The notes: generated from the letters alone by a model not told the origin. Positions 1-11,379 are shown, counted from the stretch's first letter. The stretch is DNA of 64,000 nucleotides from Fidelibacterota bacterium (GCA_947472795.1 CANJBL010000005.1:144358-208357), one strand, 5' to 3'. A program made the numbers and translations.

Positions 1-243
1 ATTCAGGAAGTGAAAGAGCGTGTGGCTTGGGGTCCGGGCCCGCGCGCGAGCCAAGCTCTGATGCAAGCCGTGCGCGCTCGCGCATTGCTGCAAGGCCGCT
101 TGTCGCCATCTGTGGATGATGTGCTGGCTTTGGCCCGTCCTGTCCTGCAACACCGCATGGCGCTCAACTTCGGCGCCCGCGCCGATGGTCATACGCTGCC
201 GGCTGTCATTGACCTTCTCTGCAAGCGCGTAGACGCCGGCTGA
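1..243 (+). CDS. MoxR-family AAA+ ATPase, C-terminal fragment
   Basis: This is the last 80 codons of a gene that begins before the window; the frame is open from base 1. The visible part is the helical lid region, with the sequence GPGPRASQALMQAVRARALL followed by a segment on ordering positions 'LSPSVDDVLALARPVLQHR', which is the usual C-terminal end of MoxR ATPases. No Walker motifs are visible because the ATPase core lies outside. MoxR proteins act as chaperone-like ATPases that work with DUF58 and von Willebrand A-type proteins, and exactly those genes follow (DUF58 41 bases downstream). Identification rests on this tail plus the neighbours, so the family is secure and the exact role is not. 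Confidence 0.85.
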   Translation: MQEVKERVAWGPGPRASQALMQAVRARALLQGRLSPSVDDVLALARPVLQHRMALNFGARADGHTLPAVIDLLCKRVDAG

Positions 244-284
244 GAAACGCCGCCCTTTAAAGGTTCGGTGGAGGCGAAGCCCCT

Positions 285-1202
285 ATGGACGAGAAGCGCG
301 AGGAAAGTCATCGTCTGCGTGTGGAGGCCGACGCCATCTCCGCGACGTTGCCGCCGCTCCTTGTTTCGGCGCGTCGCATTGCGGCTTCCGTCACGCTCGG
401 CAGTCACGGCCGCCGCCGCGCGGGCGTGGGCGACAGCTTCTGGCAGTTCCGTCCCTATTCCAAAGATGACACACCGCAGGCCATCGACTGGCGTCAGTCG
501 GGCAAGTTCGACTCCGTCTTCGTGCGCGAGCGCGAGTGGGTCGCTGCGCAAACCGCGGCCCTCTGGTGCGACACCTCGCCTTCCATGCGTTACAGGTCTT
601 CCCCAAAGCTGCCGCTGAAAGCCGAACGCGCTGCCGTCATGATGCTGACCATGGCCGAGCTGCTCATCGACGGCGGCGAGCGTATCATTCGCTTGGCCGC
701 CGACGGCAAGCCGCAGCGCGCCGCCGCAGCGGGCCGCCTTGCCGTTGCGCACATGGCCGACGCCATCGCCGGTGAACTGCTTTCCGATAAGCGTGGGGCT
801 TCAGCTGGAATGCCGGCCTTCTCGACATCACTGCCCCGCCATTCCGGCGTCATCCTTTTCAGCGACTTCATGTCGCCCTTGGAAGAGATTGCGGCCGCTG
901 TGAAGGGGCTCACGCGCGGCGGTATCACCGGGCATCTCGTGCAGGTTCTCGATCCCGCCGAAGAGACATTGCCCTTCTCGGGCCGCGTCCGCTTCGTCGG
1001 CCTTGAGGAAGAAGGTGCGACCGTCATCGACCGCGCCGAGGACGCGCGCGAAGGTTATATCCGCAAGCTGCAGGCTCACCGCGAAGGTTTGAAGGGGCTG
1101 GCCACCAGCACTGGCTGGACGTTCGGCCTGCATCACACAGATCAGTCGCCGCAACCCGCCTTGGCGGCGCTGCATAACGCCATCACCGGCCACAGGCGAT
1201 AG
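285..1202 (+). CDS. DUF58 domain-containing protein
   Basis: A 305-residue cytoplasmic protein of the DUF58 family. The diagnostic core is seen around residues 35-100: GSHGRRRAGVGDSFWQFRPY, then D-P-Q-A-I-D-W-R-Q-S-G-K and an RE-REW stretch. The C-terminal two thirds has the look of a degenerate von Willebrand A fold, with 'ALWCDTSPSM' as the MIDAS-like strand and 'GVILFSDFM' later. DUF58 proteins are partners of MoxR ATPases in complexes of uncertain biochemical function, probably linked to envelope integrity or metal-cofactor insertion. The gene lies between the MoxR fragment and the BatA-like gene, 5 bases from the latter, so it is very likely co-transcribed with both. Confidence 0.9.
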   Translation: MDEKREESHRLRVEADAISATLPPLLVSARRIAASVTLGSHGRRRAGVGDSFWQFRPYSKDDTPQAIDWRQSGKFDSVFVREREWVAAQTAALWCDTSPSMRYRSSPKLPLKAERAAVMMLTMAELLIDGGERIIRLAADGKPQRAAAAGRLAVAHMADAIAGELLSDKRGASAGMPAFSTSLPRHSGVILFSDFMSPLEEIAAAVKGLTRGGITGHLVQVLDPAEETLPFSGRVRFVGLEEEGATVIDRAEDAREGYIRKLQAHREGLKGLATSTGWTFGLHHTDQSPQPALAALHNAITGHRR

Positions 1203-1207
1203 AGCCC

Positions 1208-4087
1208 ATGCTGAGCCTCGGCTTCATTTCTTTTGCGACACCTTGGGCCCTCGCCGGCCTTGCCGCGCTGCCGCTCGTGTGGCTGCTCTTGCGCCTGACG
1301 CCGCCCACCGTGCGCCAAATCGACTTTCCAGCTATCCGCCTGCTCTTCGGATTGGATCCCACCAAACGCACGCCGGCCCACACGCCGCCATGGCTGATGA
1401 TCCTGCGCGTCGCCATCCTGGCCCTTGCGCTTCTGGGTCTTGCCGATCCGATCCTCAACGTGAACCAAACGCAGAGCAGTGGCCCCGTGGTCATCGCGAT
1501 CGACAACGGCTGGGCCGCCGCCGCGTCATGGGAAGACCGTATCGCCAGCGCACGCGCCATTCTCGAAGGCGCGGAACGGCGCAATCAACCCGCCGTGCTC
1601 ATCACCACGGCCCCTATCTCCATAGCCGCCGCGCAAGCGCCACAAGTAAAGCCCGCGCGCGATGCGCTCATGCAGATCTCGCAGATCGTTCCGCAGCCCT
1701 GGCCCACCGACCGCGCTGCCGCTGCGCAGACGCTTGCCGCACTTAAAGTGCCTGCGGGAGCGCAAGTGACCTGGATCAGCGACGGTATCGAATCTCCCGG
1801 CACAGCGGCGTTTAGCGCTGCCCTCGCCAAACTCGGCCGCGTCACCGTCATCGAACCCGGCGCGCTGGCGACACCCTTGGTGCAGTATGCGCCCGAGCGC
1901 ACCTTCGGCGGCGCCTCCAGCGGCACGGCGAACAGCAATGCCAAAGCGTCGAACACATCCAGCTCCATCAACGGCATCGTGCTGAAACTGGCACGCCCGT
2001 CCGGCCCCGGCCCAGCGGCGATCCATACCGTGCGCGCCATAGATGCTGAAGGCCAAGTGCTCGCGCGCACCGGCGTCACCATCTCCGCGGGCGAAGCCGT
2101 CGGCACGACCACCATGTCTGTGCCTTCTGAACTCGCCAACCGCATCATTCGCTTCGATGTGGAAGGCACGGCGACCGCGGCCACCACAATTCTCGCCGAT
2201 GACCGCTGGCAACGCCGGCCCGTCGGCATCGCCAGCGCCACGGCGCAAGGCATCTCGGTGCCTCTGCTGGAGGACGCCTATTATCTGCGTGAAGCACTAC
2301 AGCCTTTCGCCGAAGCGCGCAGCGGTACGCTCAACGATCTGCTCGATCATCCCCTTGCCGTGCTCGCCATGGCTGGTGGCGGCAAGATCCTCGATGCGGA
2401 ACTCGCACGCGTCTCTGCCTGGGTCGATAACGGCGGCATCCTCGTGCGCTTCGCCGGCCCGCGTCTCGACGGCAATGTGGATCCGCTCCTGCCGGTACGC
2501 CTGCGCGCCGGCGGGCGCACGTTCGGCGGCACCATGTCGTGGAACAAGCCCATGGCGCTGGCGCCGTTTCCCGAGGCATCTCCCTTCAAGGGCATGATCG
2601 TACCCGAAGACGTCACCGTGTCTTCGCAGGTGCTTGCCGAACCTTCGGCTGAACTCGCCAATAAGACTTGGGCGCGTCTTTCCGACGGCACGCCGTTGGT
2701 CACGGCCGAGCGCCGCGGCCGCGGCTGGATCGTGCTTTTCCATGTCACCGCCACGCCTGAATGGTCGACACTGCCGCTCTCGGGCCTGTTCATGGACATG
2801 CTGCATCGTCTCGTGGACATCAGCCAAGGCGTGCCCGCCGACGGCTCCAATGATGCGACCGGCGCTCTCGCGCCTTATTCCATTCTGGACGGCCGTGGCC
2901 GCCTGAGTTCACCCGGCCCCACCGTCCAACCCATCTCGGCGGAAAATTTTGCGGAAGCCAAAGCCACGCCGGCCACGCCGCCCGGCCTCTATGGTCCAGC
3001 CGGCGGCACACACGCGCTCAATCTTTCCGCCCACCTGCCGACACCCGAAGCGCTGAAAAGCTTTCCCTCTGGCGCCGCACGCACCACGCTCAGCGGAATC
3101 TCTCACGAGCGCAGCTTCAAGCCCTGGCTGCTGACGTTGGCCCTCGTGTTGCTGCTGGCTGATCTTATCATCAGCTTCGCCCTGCGCCGCCTCGTACCGC
3201 AGTTCCTGGGCTTCAAGGACGTATCCCTCACCACTGGCGCTGCCCTCCTACTGATCGTACTGGCTGGTGCGCCGCACGCGCGCGCCGCCGAGGCTGCCGC
3301 TCCGGCTCGTGGTTCAGTGGAACTCGATGTTGCGACGCGTAGCGCCGTTCTCGATACGCGCCTTGGTTATATCTCCACCGGCGCGACAGATATCGACCGC
3401 GTCGTGGCGTCGGGGATGAATGCGCTGACCCAACATCTCGGCGAACGCACGGCCGCCGAACTCGCCGAGCCCGTGCGTATCGATCTGTCCTCCGCGGCAC
3501 TTACTTCTGAATCGCTCATCCCGTATCCGCTGCTCTATTGGCGCGTGACCTCGGCGCAAAGCGTGCCCGCGCCGAAGGCGTTGACCATCCTCAACAACTA
3601 CCTGCATCGTGGCGGCGTGATCGTGTTCGATGCCCCCGATCAGCCCGGCGCGCTCGGCGGCGGCGGTTCAGGGGTCGTCACGGCGCGTCTGCAGAGCATC
3701 CTGGCCGGCCTCGATATCCCGCAGCTCACCGAGCTGCCCGACGATCATGTGCTGAATCGCAGTTTTTACCTGCTGCGAAATCAGCCCGGCCGCTATGCCG
3801 ACGGCAAGGTTCTCGTGGAACGAGACGTCACCGCCAACGACGGCGTGTCATCTGTCGTTATCGGCAGCAACGATTGGGCCGCCGCTTGGGCCACCGACGC
3901 CACCGGGCCGCTGTACGCCGTGATCGGGGGCACCGAGGAGCAACGCGAGACCGCTTACCGTGTGGGTATCAACATGGTGATCTACGCCCTCACCGGAAAC
4001 TACAAGTCCGATCAAGTGCACGTACCGATTCTTATGCAACGCCTCTCGGAGAGCCCAACGAAATTGATCCCGGGAGCGACCCCATGA
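1208..4087 (+). CDS. BatA N-terminal / DUF4159 membrane protein
   Basis: A 959-residue protein of the MoxR operon. The first ~90 residues form a BatA-type (aerotolerance regulator N-terminal) region with two membrane helices: FATPWALAGLAALPLVWLLL, then a second around ILRVAILALALLGLADPIL. A long periplasmic or cytoplasmic domain follows, with a DUF4159 domain at the C-terminus (about residues 710-955) after two further hydrophobic segments near residues 640-700. The C-terminal part contains 'YPLLYWRVTSAQS' and 'GGVIVFDAPDQP', typical of DUF4159, which resembles a glutamine-amidotransferase-like fold. The start ATG is five bases after the DUF58 stop. The function in the complex is not known. 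The fusion order BatA then DUF4159 is common in Alphaproteobacteria. Confidence 0.88.
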   Translation: MLSLGFISFATPWALAGLAALPLVWLLLRLTPPTVRQIDFPAIRLLFGLDPTKRTPAHTPPWLMILRVAILALALLGLADPILNVNQTQSSGPVVIAIDNGWAAAASWEDRIASARAILEGAERRNQPAVLITTAPISIAAAQAPQVKPARDALMQISQIVPQPWPTDRAAAAQTLAALKVPAGAQVTWISDGIESPGTAAFSAALAKLGRVTVIEPGALATPLVQYAPERTFGGASSGTANSNAKASNTSSSINGIVLKLARPSGPGPAAIHTVRAIDAEGQVLARTGVTISAGEAVGTTTMSVPSELANRIIRFDVEGTATAATTILADDRWQRRPVGIASATAQGISVPLLEDAYYLREALQPFAEARSGTLNDLLDHPLAVLAMAGGGKILDAELARVSAWVDNGGILVRFAGPRLDGNVDPLLPVRLRAGGRTFGGTMSWNKPMALAPFPEASPFKGMIVPEDVTVSSQVLAEPSAELANKTWARLSDGTPLVTAERRGRGWIVLFHVTATPEWSTLPLSGLFMDMLHRLVDISQGVPADGSNDATGALAPYSILDGRGRLSSPGPTVQPISAENFAEAKATPATPPGLYGPAGGTHALNLSAHLPTPEALKSFPSGAARTTLSGISHERSFKPWLLTLALVLLLADLIISFALRRLVPQFLGFKDVSLTTGAALLLIVLAGAPHARAAEAAAPARGSVELDVATRSAVLDTRLGYISTGATDIDRVVASGMNALTQHLGERTAAELAEPVRIDLSSAALTSESLIPYPLLYWRVTSAQSVPAPKALTILNNYLHRGGVIVFDAPDQPGALGGGGSGVVTARLQSILAGLDIPQLTELPDDHVLNRSFYLLRNQPGRYADGKVLVERDVTANDGVSSVVIGSNDWAAAWATDATGPLYAVIGGTEEQRETAYRVGINMVIYALTGNYKSDQVHVPILMQRLSESPTKLIPGATP

Positions 4088-4109
4088 TGATACCCGCCGG
4101 GAGGACCGC

Positions 4110-6197
4110 ATGACGGGCATCACCTTCGCGCCAATCATCCCAGGCGCCTTCCTCATTATCCTCGCGCTCATCGCCGTGGCGCTGATTGCTTACGGCATCT
4201 GGTACCGCGCCAGGGGCGTGCTGTTGCGCGCCGTGCCCGTCGCCGCGCTGCTTTCCGTGCTGGCTAATCCGCAGCTGATTCACGAGAACCGCACGTCACT
4301 CAAGGACGTGGCCGTCATCGTCGTCGATGACAGCCCCAGCCAGAACCTTGGCAAGCGCCGCGAACGCACCAACACCGCCCTGGCGAAACTCACATCCGAC
4401 CTTGGCGCCATCGATGATCTGGAAGTGCGCACGGTGCACGCCGGCAGCAGCACGCAGGGCGGCACGCATCTGTTCGAGGCATTGGGGAACGCGCTCAGCG
4501 ACGTGCCGCAACAGCGGCTCGCGGGCTCCATCCTTCTGTCCGACGGCGAAGTGCACGATGCCGTGGCACCCGACCGCGCCAAGCAGAACCACGCCGCCTA
4601 CATGAATGCGCCGGTGCACCTGCTCGTCACAGGCGAACGCCGTGAGTTCGACCGGCGTGTACGCATCGAGAATGCGCCCGAGTTCGGTATCGTCGGCCAG
4701 ACCGCCATTGTGCGCATGCGTGCTGAAGACACCTCTGCCGCCGCAGGCACACTGATTCCCGTTGTCATCAAGCGCAGCGGCGGCAAGACGTTGCAGATCG
4801 ATATGCCCGTCGGCAAAAGCACTGAGGTGCCGCTCGAGATCGACAATAACGGCGCGAATATCTTCGAACTGTCCGTGACGCCGGCGCAGGGCGAAATTTC
4901 CACCACCAATAACAAAGCCCTGCTGACCGTCAACGGCATCCGCGACCGTTTGCGTGTGTTGCTGATTTCCGGCCAGCCTCACGTGGGCGAGCGCGCCTGG
5001 CGTAATCTTTTGAAGTCCGATCCCAACGTCGATCTCGTGCATTTCACCATCCTGCGCCCGCTCAACAAGGATGATGGAACGCCGGTCACCGAACTCGCGC
5101 TGATCGCCTTTCCGATGCGCGAGCTGTTCGAAGAGCAACTCAAAAAATTCGACCTCATCATCTTCGACCGCTACAGCCAAAAAGGCCTCGTGCCTCTGCA
5201 GTACATGAACAACGTCGCCCAATATGTGCGCCAGGGCGGTGCGGTGATGCTGGCGGTGGGTCCCGAATATGCCGACAGCTTTGCGCTTTTCGGCTCGCCC
5301 TTACAGAGCATCCTGCCCGCCGAACCCACGGGACGGATCTATAATGGCACGTTCCGCCCGCATATCAGCGACATCGGTCAGCGCCACCCTGTCACCTCGG
5401 GCTTGGAAGGTGCGGTGAACGGACCCGGCGGCGAACCCACGTGGGGCCGCCTTATGCGCCAGATTCAGGTGCGCGCGCGCAGCGACGCCACCAGTGAGCC
5501 GGTGCTCAGCGGCCAGGAAAAAGAACCGCTCCTGGTTCTGAACCACGCCGGCCAAGGCCGCGTGGCCCTCCTGCTCAGCGACACCATCTGGCTCTGGGGC
5601 AAAGGTTTTGACGGCGGCGGACCGCAAACCGAACTTCTGCGCCGCGTGGCTCATTGGCTGATGAAAGAGCCGGAGCTGGAAGAAGAAGCCATCACCGCGC
5701 AAATGCGCGACGGCGGCCTCGTTGTCACACGCCATAGCCTCGCGCCGACCGAACAGCCCGTGACCGTCACCGCACCCAATGGCAGCGTGCATACCGTCAC
5801 GCCGAAGGCTACAGCTGCAGGCGCTTTCGAAGGCCGGATCGATGACATCAACGACCCCGGGCTCTACACCCTGACGGACGGCAAGATCACAGGTGTGGCC
5901 GCGGTGGGCGCTGCCAATCCGCTGGAGACCTATGACGTCGTAGCCACCGAGGACAAAGTCGGCCCCATCGCGGCCGCCACCGGCGGCGGCACATACTGGC
6001 TGGAAGACATGGATGCCCCCGCCATTCGACGCACGGAAGCGGGCCGCGTCGCCCACGGCACCACCTGGCTCGGCCTGAAGGCCAATAAGCAATATGCTGT
6101 CACCGGCGCCACGCAGGTCCCGCTGACACCTGTGGCTCTGGTCTTGCTTGCGATCATGGCCGGCGCCATGCTGGCATGGTGGCGCGAAGGTAAGTAA
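4110..6197 (+). CDS. Membrane protein with VWA-like and glutamine-amidotransferase-like regions
   Basis: A 695-residue protein closing the MoxR/Bat operon. The start ATG follows a good ribosome-binding sequence (GGGAGGA, positions 4099-4105) and is 22 bases after the upstream stop. Two membrane helices span about residues 10-55, one helix closes the C-terminus (VALVLLAIMAGAMLAWW), and the intervening domain contains a degenerate VWA-like strand (VAVIVVDDSPSQN) and a 'LLISGQPHVGERAWRNLL' segment that starts an amidotransferase-like Rossmann region. Family members sit in the same operon position across Alphaproteobacteria. No catalytic triad can be assigned from sequence alone, so an enzymatic role is doubtful and a structural role in the MoxR complex is more likely. 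Confidence 0.82.
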   Translation: MTGITFAPIIPGAFLIILALIAVALIAYGIWYRARGVLLRAVPVAALLSVLANPQLIHENRTSLKDVAVIVVDDSPSQNLGKRRERTNTALAKLTSDLGAIDDLEVRTVHAGSSTQGGTHLFEALGNALSDVPQQRLAGSILLSDGEVHDAVAPDRAKQNHAAYMNAPVHLLVTGERREFDRRVRIENAPEFGIVGQTAIVRMRAEDTSAAAGTLIPVVIKRSGGKTLQIDMPVGKSTEVPLEIDNNGANIFELSVTPAQGEISTTNNKALLTVNGIRDRLRVLLISGQPHVGERAWRNLLKSDPNVDLVHFTILRPLNKDDGTPVTELALIAFPMRELFEEQLKKFDLIIFDRYSQKGLVPLQYMNNVAQYVRQGGAVMLAVGPEYADSFALFGSPLQSILPAEPTGRIYNGTFRPHISDIGQRHPVTSGLEGAVNGPGGEPTWGRLMRQIQVRARSDATSEPVLSGQEKEPLLVLNHAGQGRVALLLSDTIWLWGKGFDGGGPQTELLRRVAHWLMKEPELEEEAITAQMRDGGLVVTRHSLAPTEQPVTVTAPNGSVHTVTPKATAAGAFEGRIDDINDPGLYTLTDGKITGVAAVGAANPLETYDVVATEDKVGPIAAATGGGTYWLEDMDAPAIRRTEAGRVAHGTTWLGLKANKQYAVTGATQVPLTPVALVLLAIMAGAMLAWWREGK

Positions 6198-6225
6198 GCA
6201 ACCTTGCTCGCAGATTAGAGAGTTT

Positions 6226-7179
6226 ATGTCCCATATTTCGCCCGCAGAATTGAGCCGCCTCGGTAAGCTGGCTGAATACCAGATCCTCGATACCGCGCCG
6301 GAGAAGGAGTTTGACGAAATTGTCAAATTGGCCTCCTCGCTCCTGGGCACCCCAATATCCACGGTCAGCCTGGTCGACCGCGACCGCCAGTGGTTCAAGG
6401 CGCGCTACGGCATCTCCGGCACCGAGACCCCGCGCGAACATGCTTTTTGCGCGCATGCCATCGAAGGTGACGACGTCTATATCGTCAACGACGCCACCAA
6501 GAACCCGCTTTTCGCCGAGAATCCACTCGTTACCGGCGCACCCGATATCCGCTTCTATGCCGGCGCGCCGCTCATAACACCCGATCATTTCCGCTTAGGA
6601 ACGCTGTGCGTCATCGACACCATCCCGCGCGATGGAGGCCTGACCATGGACCAGGAAAAAACCCTGGCGCTGCTCGCGAGCATGGTGGTCAACGCTCTTG
6701 AAAGCCGGCGCGCGACCTTGCGGGCGCAGCATCAAAGCCGGATGCTGACCAAGGTCGCGCAAAGCATGGTGGCCCTGGCCCAAGCCAAGACACTCGAGGA
6801 TATTGGCAATATCCTCACCGAAGCCGCCCGCTCGCTCGTGGTCGCCGACGCCGCGCGTTTCGAAGCTTTCAGCACACGCACGGTGACCATGGCCACACGC
6901 AACGTCCGCGGCACGCAGCCTCCGGCAGATGTTCCCTGGGTGCAGCGCGGCGCAGCACTTGTCGCGCGGCAGTCCTTTGCGCCCGCGACCGACAAGGACA
7001 TCGGCTTCAGTGGCGACAAGGGGGCTTGGCTCGGTTTGTTGATTGGGCTGTCGGCGGAAGCGCCGAAAGCGCACTTTCAGATCTGGCGGCAGTTCACGAC
7101 ATCATTCACCGAAATCGAGACGGCCATGCTCACCGATCTCGCGCGCGTCGCTTCGGGCGCCATCGAGCGCCTCGCCTAG
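6226..7179 (+). CDS. GAF domain-containing protein
   Basis: A 317-residue soluble protein. I chose ATG 6226 (MSHISPAEL) rather than the upstream in-frame start, which lies inside the preceding gene. Residues 10-165 form a GAF domain of the type often found at the N-terminus of sensor kinases and diguanylate cyclases, beginning 'LAEYQILDTAPEKEFDEIVKLA' in style and including the REHAFCAHAI and GTLCVIDT motifs. The second half (about 170-317) has weaker resemblance to another GAF-like domain. No kinase, GGDEF or DNA-binding output is present, so it would bind a small ligand or act as a protein-protein sensor. Its 3' end is 18 bases from the end of the convergent ccrM gene. Confidence 0.8.
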   Translation: MSHISPAELSRLGKLAEYQILDTAPEKEFDEIVKLASSLLGTPISTVSLVDRDRQWFKARYGISGTETPREHAFCAHAIEGDDVYIVNDATKNPLFAENPLVTGAPDIRFYAGAPLITPDHFRLGTLCVIDTIPRDGGLTMDQEKTLALLASMVVNALESRRATLRAQHQSRMLTKVAQSMVALAQAKTLEDIGNILTEAARSLVVADAARFEAFSTRTVTMATRNVRGTQPPADVPWVQRGAALVARQSFAPATDKDIGFSGDKGAWLGLLIGLSAEAPKAHFQIWRQFTTSFTEIETAMLTDLARVASGAIERLA

Positions 7180-7197
7180 AGCGGGTTTAGCGATGAT

Positions 7198-8647
<1,450 letters not shown>

Positions 8648-8722
8648 CATCGCTAGTCGTGAGCGCGGTCACAGCGGAAAATATTCAAAAGAATTTACGC
8701 GGGATCGATGCCGCGCCGGTCT

Positions 8723-9415
8723 CTATTCCGCGGCTTGCGGATCGAACATCTCGATCTGATTGGGATCATCACCCGCCAGCACGGCACGCACCGGCGCGAA
8801 GGAGCGGCGGTGATGTTCGGTCACGCCCATGCGTGCCATCGCTTCACAGTGCACGCGCGTGCCATAGCCCATGTTGGCGTCCCATCCGTAACCGGGATGC
8901 TGCGCGGCCAGCGCAGTCATCAAGCGGTCGCGCGTGACCTTGGCGACAATCGAGGCGGCCGCAATGGAAAGGGATTTGCCATCGCCCTGGATAACGGTCT
9001 CCACCGTACATGTCAGCGGCGGCGCTCGGTTGCCGTCCACCAGCGCCACGGTCACCAAATGCCCGAGAGAGTTCACCGCACGCGCCATAGCCCGGTAAGT
9101 CGCATTCAGGATATTAAAGCTGTCGATCTCGTGCACATCCGCTTGGCCCACGCCGATCACAGCGGCGCCGCACGACACGAGGATGGCATAAAGTTCTTCG
9201 CGCCGTTCTGCTGTCAGTTTTTTGGAATCGTCCAAGCCCTGACGCAGGCTTTTCGGAGTCTTCTTGATGTCGAGAATCACCGCGCCCGCCACAACGGGTC
9301 CCGCCAGGGGCCCGCGGCCCGCCTCATCGACGCCAGCGACAATCGCGTCGGGCAGGCGTTTCAGGACCGCGCGTTCGAATTTAAAAGTCGGACCTTTGGA
9401 CGCACGTCGCTGCAC
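8723..9415 (-). CDS. rnhB: Ribonuclease HII
   Basis: A 230-residue RNase HII, which cleaves the RNA strand of RNA-DNA hybrids and removes misincorporated ribonucleotides. The N-terminal catalytic motif VAGVDEAGRGPLAGPVVAGA (about residues 26-45) carries the first Asp-Glu metal ligands, and the later DGNRAPP and 'SIAAASIVAKVTRDRLM' segments are typical of the family. Length and architecture are standard; the extra ~20 N-terminal residues before the core are basic (MQRRASKGPTFKFERAVLKR). It lies upstream of ccrM on the same strand. Confidence 0.95.
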   Translation of the reverse strand: MQRRASKGPTFKFERAVLKRLPDAIVAGVDEAGRGPLAGPVVAGAVILDIKKTPKSLRQGLDDSKKLTAERREELYAILVSCGAAVIGVGQADVHEIDSFNILNATYRAMARAVNSLGHLVTVALVDGNRAPPLTCTVETVIQGDGKSLSIAAASIVAKVTRDRLMTALAAQHPGYGWDANMGYGTRVHCEAMARMGVTEHHRRSFAPVRAVLAGDDPNQIEMFDPQAAE

Positions 9416-9439
9416 AGCGATTGTTTTTCCCCAGAAAGC

Positions 9440-9991
9440 TCATTGAACAGGATGAGCGTCGCGCCCTGCTTTTTCCGACCAAGCCTTCACGGCCGCCATG
9501 GTGTTCGCCACATGCTTCGCCGGATTCAAGGCCGAATAACGATAGATGATCTTGCCGTCAGGCGCGATCACATATGATGTGCGGTCCGCGTACCATGTCA
9601 TGAACAGCACCGCGTCATAGGCTTTCATGATGGCGTGGTCCGTATCGGCGGCCACGGGAAATTTGCTCTGGCACTCGCTGACCGAGAACTTGTTCAGCGT
9701 TTCGATCTTGTCCGTGGAAACGCCGACCACGGTTGCGCCCAGAGATGCGAAGGCCGGCATAGCCTCGGCGAATTCGTGTGCTTCGATGGTGCAGCCGCTG
9801 GTAAAGGCCGCCGGGTAGAAGTACACCACCACCGGGCCTTTCTTCAGCGCGTCCGCCAGTGTGAAGGTGAACTCCTTCCCGCCAAGCGAGGCTTGCGCCG
9901 TGAACAATGGCGCAGAGGCCCCTTCGTTCAGCGCGGCGTAGGCCGGCGCGGCCAGTACACCCGCAATCAAAGCCGGAACCCAGTACTTCAC
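9440..9991 (-). CDS. Exported peroxiredoxin (AhpC/TSA, Bcp-like)
   Basis: A 183-residue thioredoxin-fold peroxidase with a signal peptide (KYWVPALIAGVLAAPAYA, cleavage after about residue 19). The peroxidatic motif reads FYPAAFTSGCTIEAHEF, with the peroxidatic Cys in the TSGCT context, and a second Cys follows in the VSECQSKFP segment, consistent with a Bcp/PrxQ-type enzyme. It would reduce hydrogen peroxide or organic peroxides in the periplasm, which is less usual than the cytoplasmic form. The start codon overlaps the moaB stop by four bases, so the two are translated together although their functions are unrelated. Confidence 0.88.
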   Translation of the reverse strand: MKYWVPALIAGVLAAPAYAALNEGASAPLFTAQASLGGKEFTFTLADALKKGPVVVYFYPAAFTSGCTIEAHEFAEAMPAFASLGATVVGVSTDKIETLNKFSVSECQSKFPVAADTDHAIMKAYDAVLFMTWYADRTSYVIAPDGKIIYRYSALNPAKHVANTMAAVKAWSEKAGRDAHPVQ

Positions 9992-10533
9992 GTGCGCCCC
10001 TTCTTGTGGTGCTCCATAAGGCGCGGCATCAACTCAACGAAATTGCAGGGACGATGGCGGATATCGAGCTGAAACTTCAGAATCTCGTCCCAGCCCTGTT
10101 TCACCGCGCCCGTGGAACCAGGCAGCGCGAACAGATACGTGCCGTGCGCAACGCCCGCGGTGGCACGCGATTGCACGGTAGATGTGCCGATGGTCTTGAA
10201 GCTCAGCCAGCGGAAGAGTTCGCCAAAACCCTCGATCTCTTTCTCGCATACCAGCTTGAAAGCTTCCGGCGTTACGTCACGCCCCGTCACACCTGTGCCG
10301 CCCGTGGTGATGACACAATCGACCGCCGGGTCGGCGATCCATTGCTTCAGCTTAGCCGCGATCAAGGCCACATCATCCGTGATAATCGCACGGTCCGCGA
10401 GCCGATGCCCGGCTTGCGTGAAACGCTCGACGAGCGCGTCGCCCGACGTGTCATTCTCAGGTGTGCGCGTATCCGACACCGTCATGACCGCGATGGCGAT
10501 GGGCACAAAAGTTCTGCTCTCGTCGATGCCCAT
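9988..10533 (-). CDS. moaB: Molybdenum cofactor biosynthesis protein B
   Basis: A 181-residue MoaB/MogA-family protein that binds molybdopterin and takes part in its adenylylation. Seen motifs are VMTVSDTRTPENDTSG near the N-terminus and the signature VITTGGTGVTGRDVTPEA around residues 80-97; FALPGSTGAVKQGW near residue 140 completes the fold. The length is normal. It lies three bases from the uracil-DNA glycosylase gene upstream and overlaps the peroxiredoxin gene downstream, forming a compact minus-strand operon. No other molybdenum cofactor genes are in the window. Confidence 0.93.
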   Translation of the reverse strand: MGIDESRTFVPIAIAVMTVSDTRTPENDTSGDALVERFTQAGHRLADRAIITDDVALIAAKLKQWIADPAVDCVITTGGTGVTGRDVTPEAFKLVCEKEIEGFGELFRWLSFKTIGTSTVQSRATAGVAHGTYLFALPGSTGAVKQGWDEILKFQLDIRHRPCNFVELMPRLMEHHKKGRT

Positions 10534-10536
10534 GGG

Positions 10537-11379
10537 TCAGACCACCGGTGTTTCGTTGAGTTTCTGCTTGATGGCCAGCAGATCCCGCCACGCAAAACGC
10601 TTCTGCTGCGGCGAGCGTAATAGATAGGCCGGATGAAACAGCGCCATGGCCGGGATAGGGCGCGATAGCCCCGGCGTCTCGTACTCGTACCAGCGCCCCC
10701 GCAATTTTGTGATGCCGAGCGGCTTGGCGAGAAGCGTCTTGGCCGACATGCCGCCCACGAACACCAGCACAGCCGGGTCCACCAGTTCGATATGCCGCTG
10801 CACGAACGGCAGACACGCAGCGATCTCTTCATCGGTCGGCGCGCGGTTGCCGGGCGGGCGCCAGAAGACGATGTTGGTGATATAGGCGTTCTCGGTACGG
10901 CTGAGCCCGACGGAGCCCAGCATGCGATCGAGAAGCTTGCCCGAAACACCAACGAACGGCAGGCCCTGACGGTCTTCGTCCGCGCCTGGCGCTTCGCCAA
11001 TGAACATGATGCGCGCTTCGGGATTTCCATCAGCAAAAACGGTGCGGCTCGCAAATTGCTTGAGCCCGCAGCCGGTAAAACTTTCCACAGCGGCTTTCAA
11101 CTCCGCCACAGTGTGCGCGGCCTGCGCGATGTGCGTTGCGCTGCCCTCCGCGACCGCCGGCGGTACTTGCGGAAGTGTCTCGCGGACAATGGAAACAGGT
11201 GCGGCAGCGATTGGTGCGGGCACGGGCTGCGCAGGTGGCGCCGGCGCCGCTGGTTGCGATGGCCCGCGTGACACGTAGCGATTGATGGGCTGTTCGCCGA
11301 TCGCTTCATCCACACCCGCGTCCGCATACCAGCGTAAGAGCTGGACCGGACCTTCGAGGCGGGGATCGGCTTCGATCAT
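10537..11379 (-). CDS. Uracil-DNA glycosylase, family 4
   Basis: A 280-residue uracil-DNA glycosylase of the iron-sulfur family 4. The catalytic core begins after a ~95-residue proline/alanine-rich N-terminal region: [17 protein letters not shown] (motif 1 with its Glu/Asp), then [19 protein letters not shown], and the second motif [10 protein letters not shown] near residue 253. Cysteines for the cluster are visible at 'FTGCGL' and 'IAACLPF'. The enzyme removes uracil arising from cytosine deamination. The start codon overlaps the stop of the small upstream membrane-protein gene by one base (TGATG arrangement). Confidence 0.92.
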   Translation of the reverse strand: MIEADPRLEGPVQLLRWYADAGVDEAIGEQPINRYVSRGPSQPAAPAPPAQPVPAPIAAAPVSIVRETLPQVPPAVAEGSATHIAQAAHTVAELKAAVESFTGCGLKQFASRTVFADGNPEARIMFIGEAPGADEDRQGLPFVGVSGKLLDRMLGSVGLSRTENAYITNIVFWRPPGNRAPTDEEIAACLPFVQRHIELVDPAVLVFVGGMSAKTLLAKPLGITKLRGRWYEYETPGLSRPIPAMALFHPAYLLRSPQQKRFAWRDLLAIKQKLNETPVV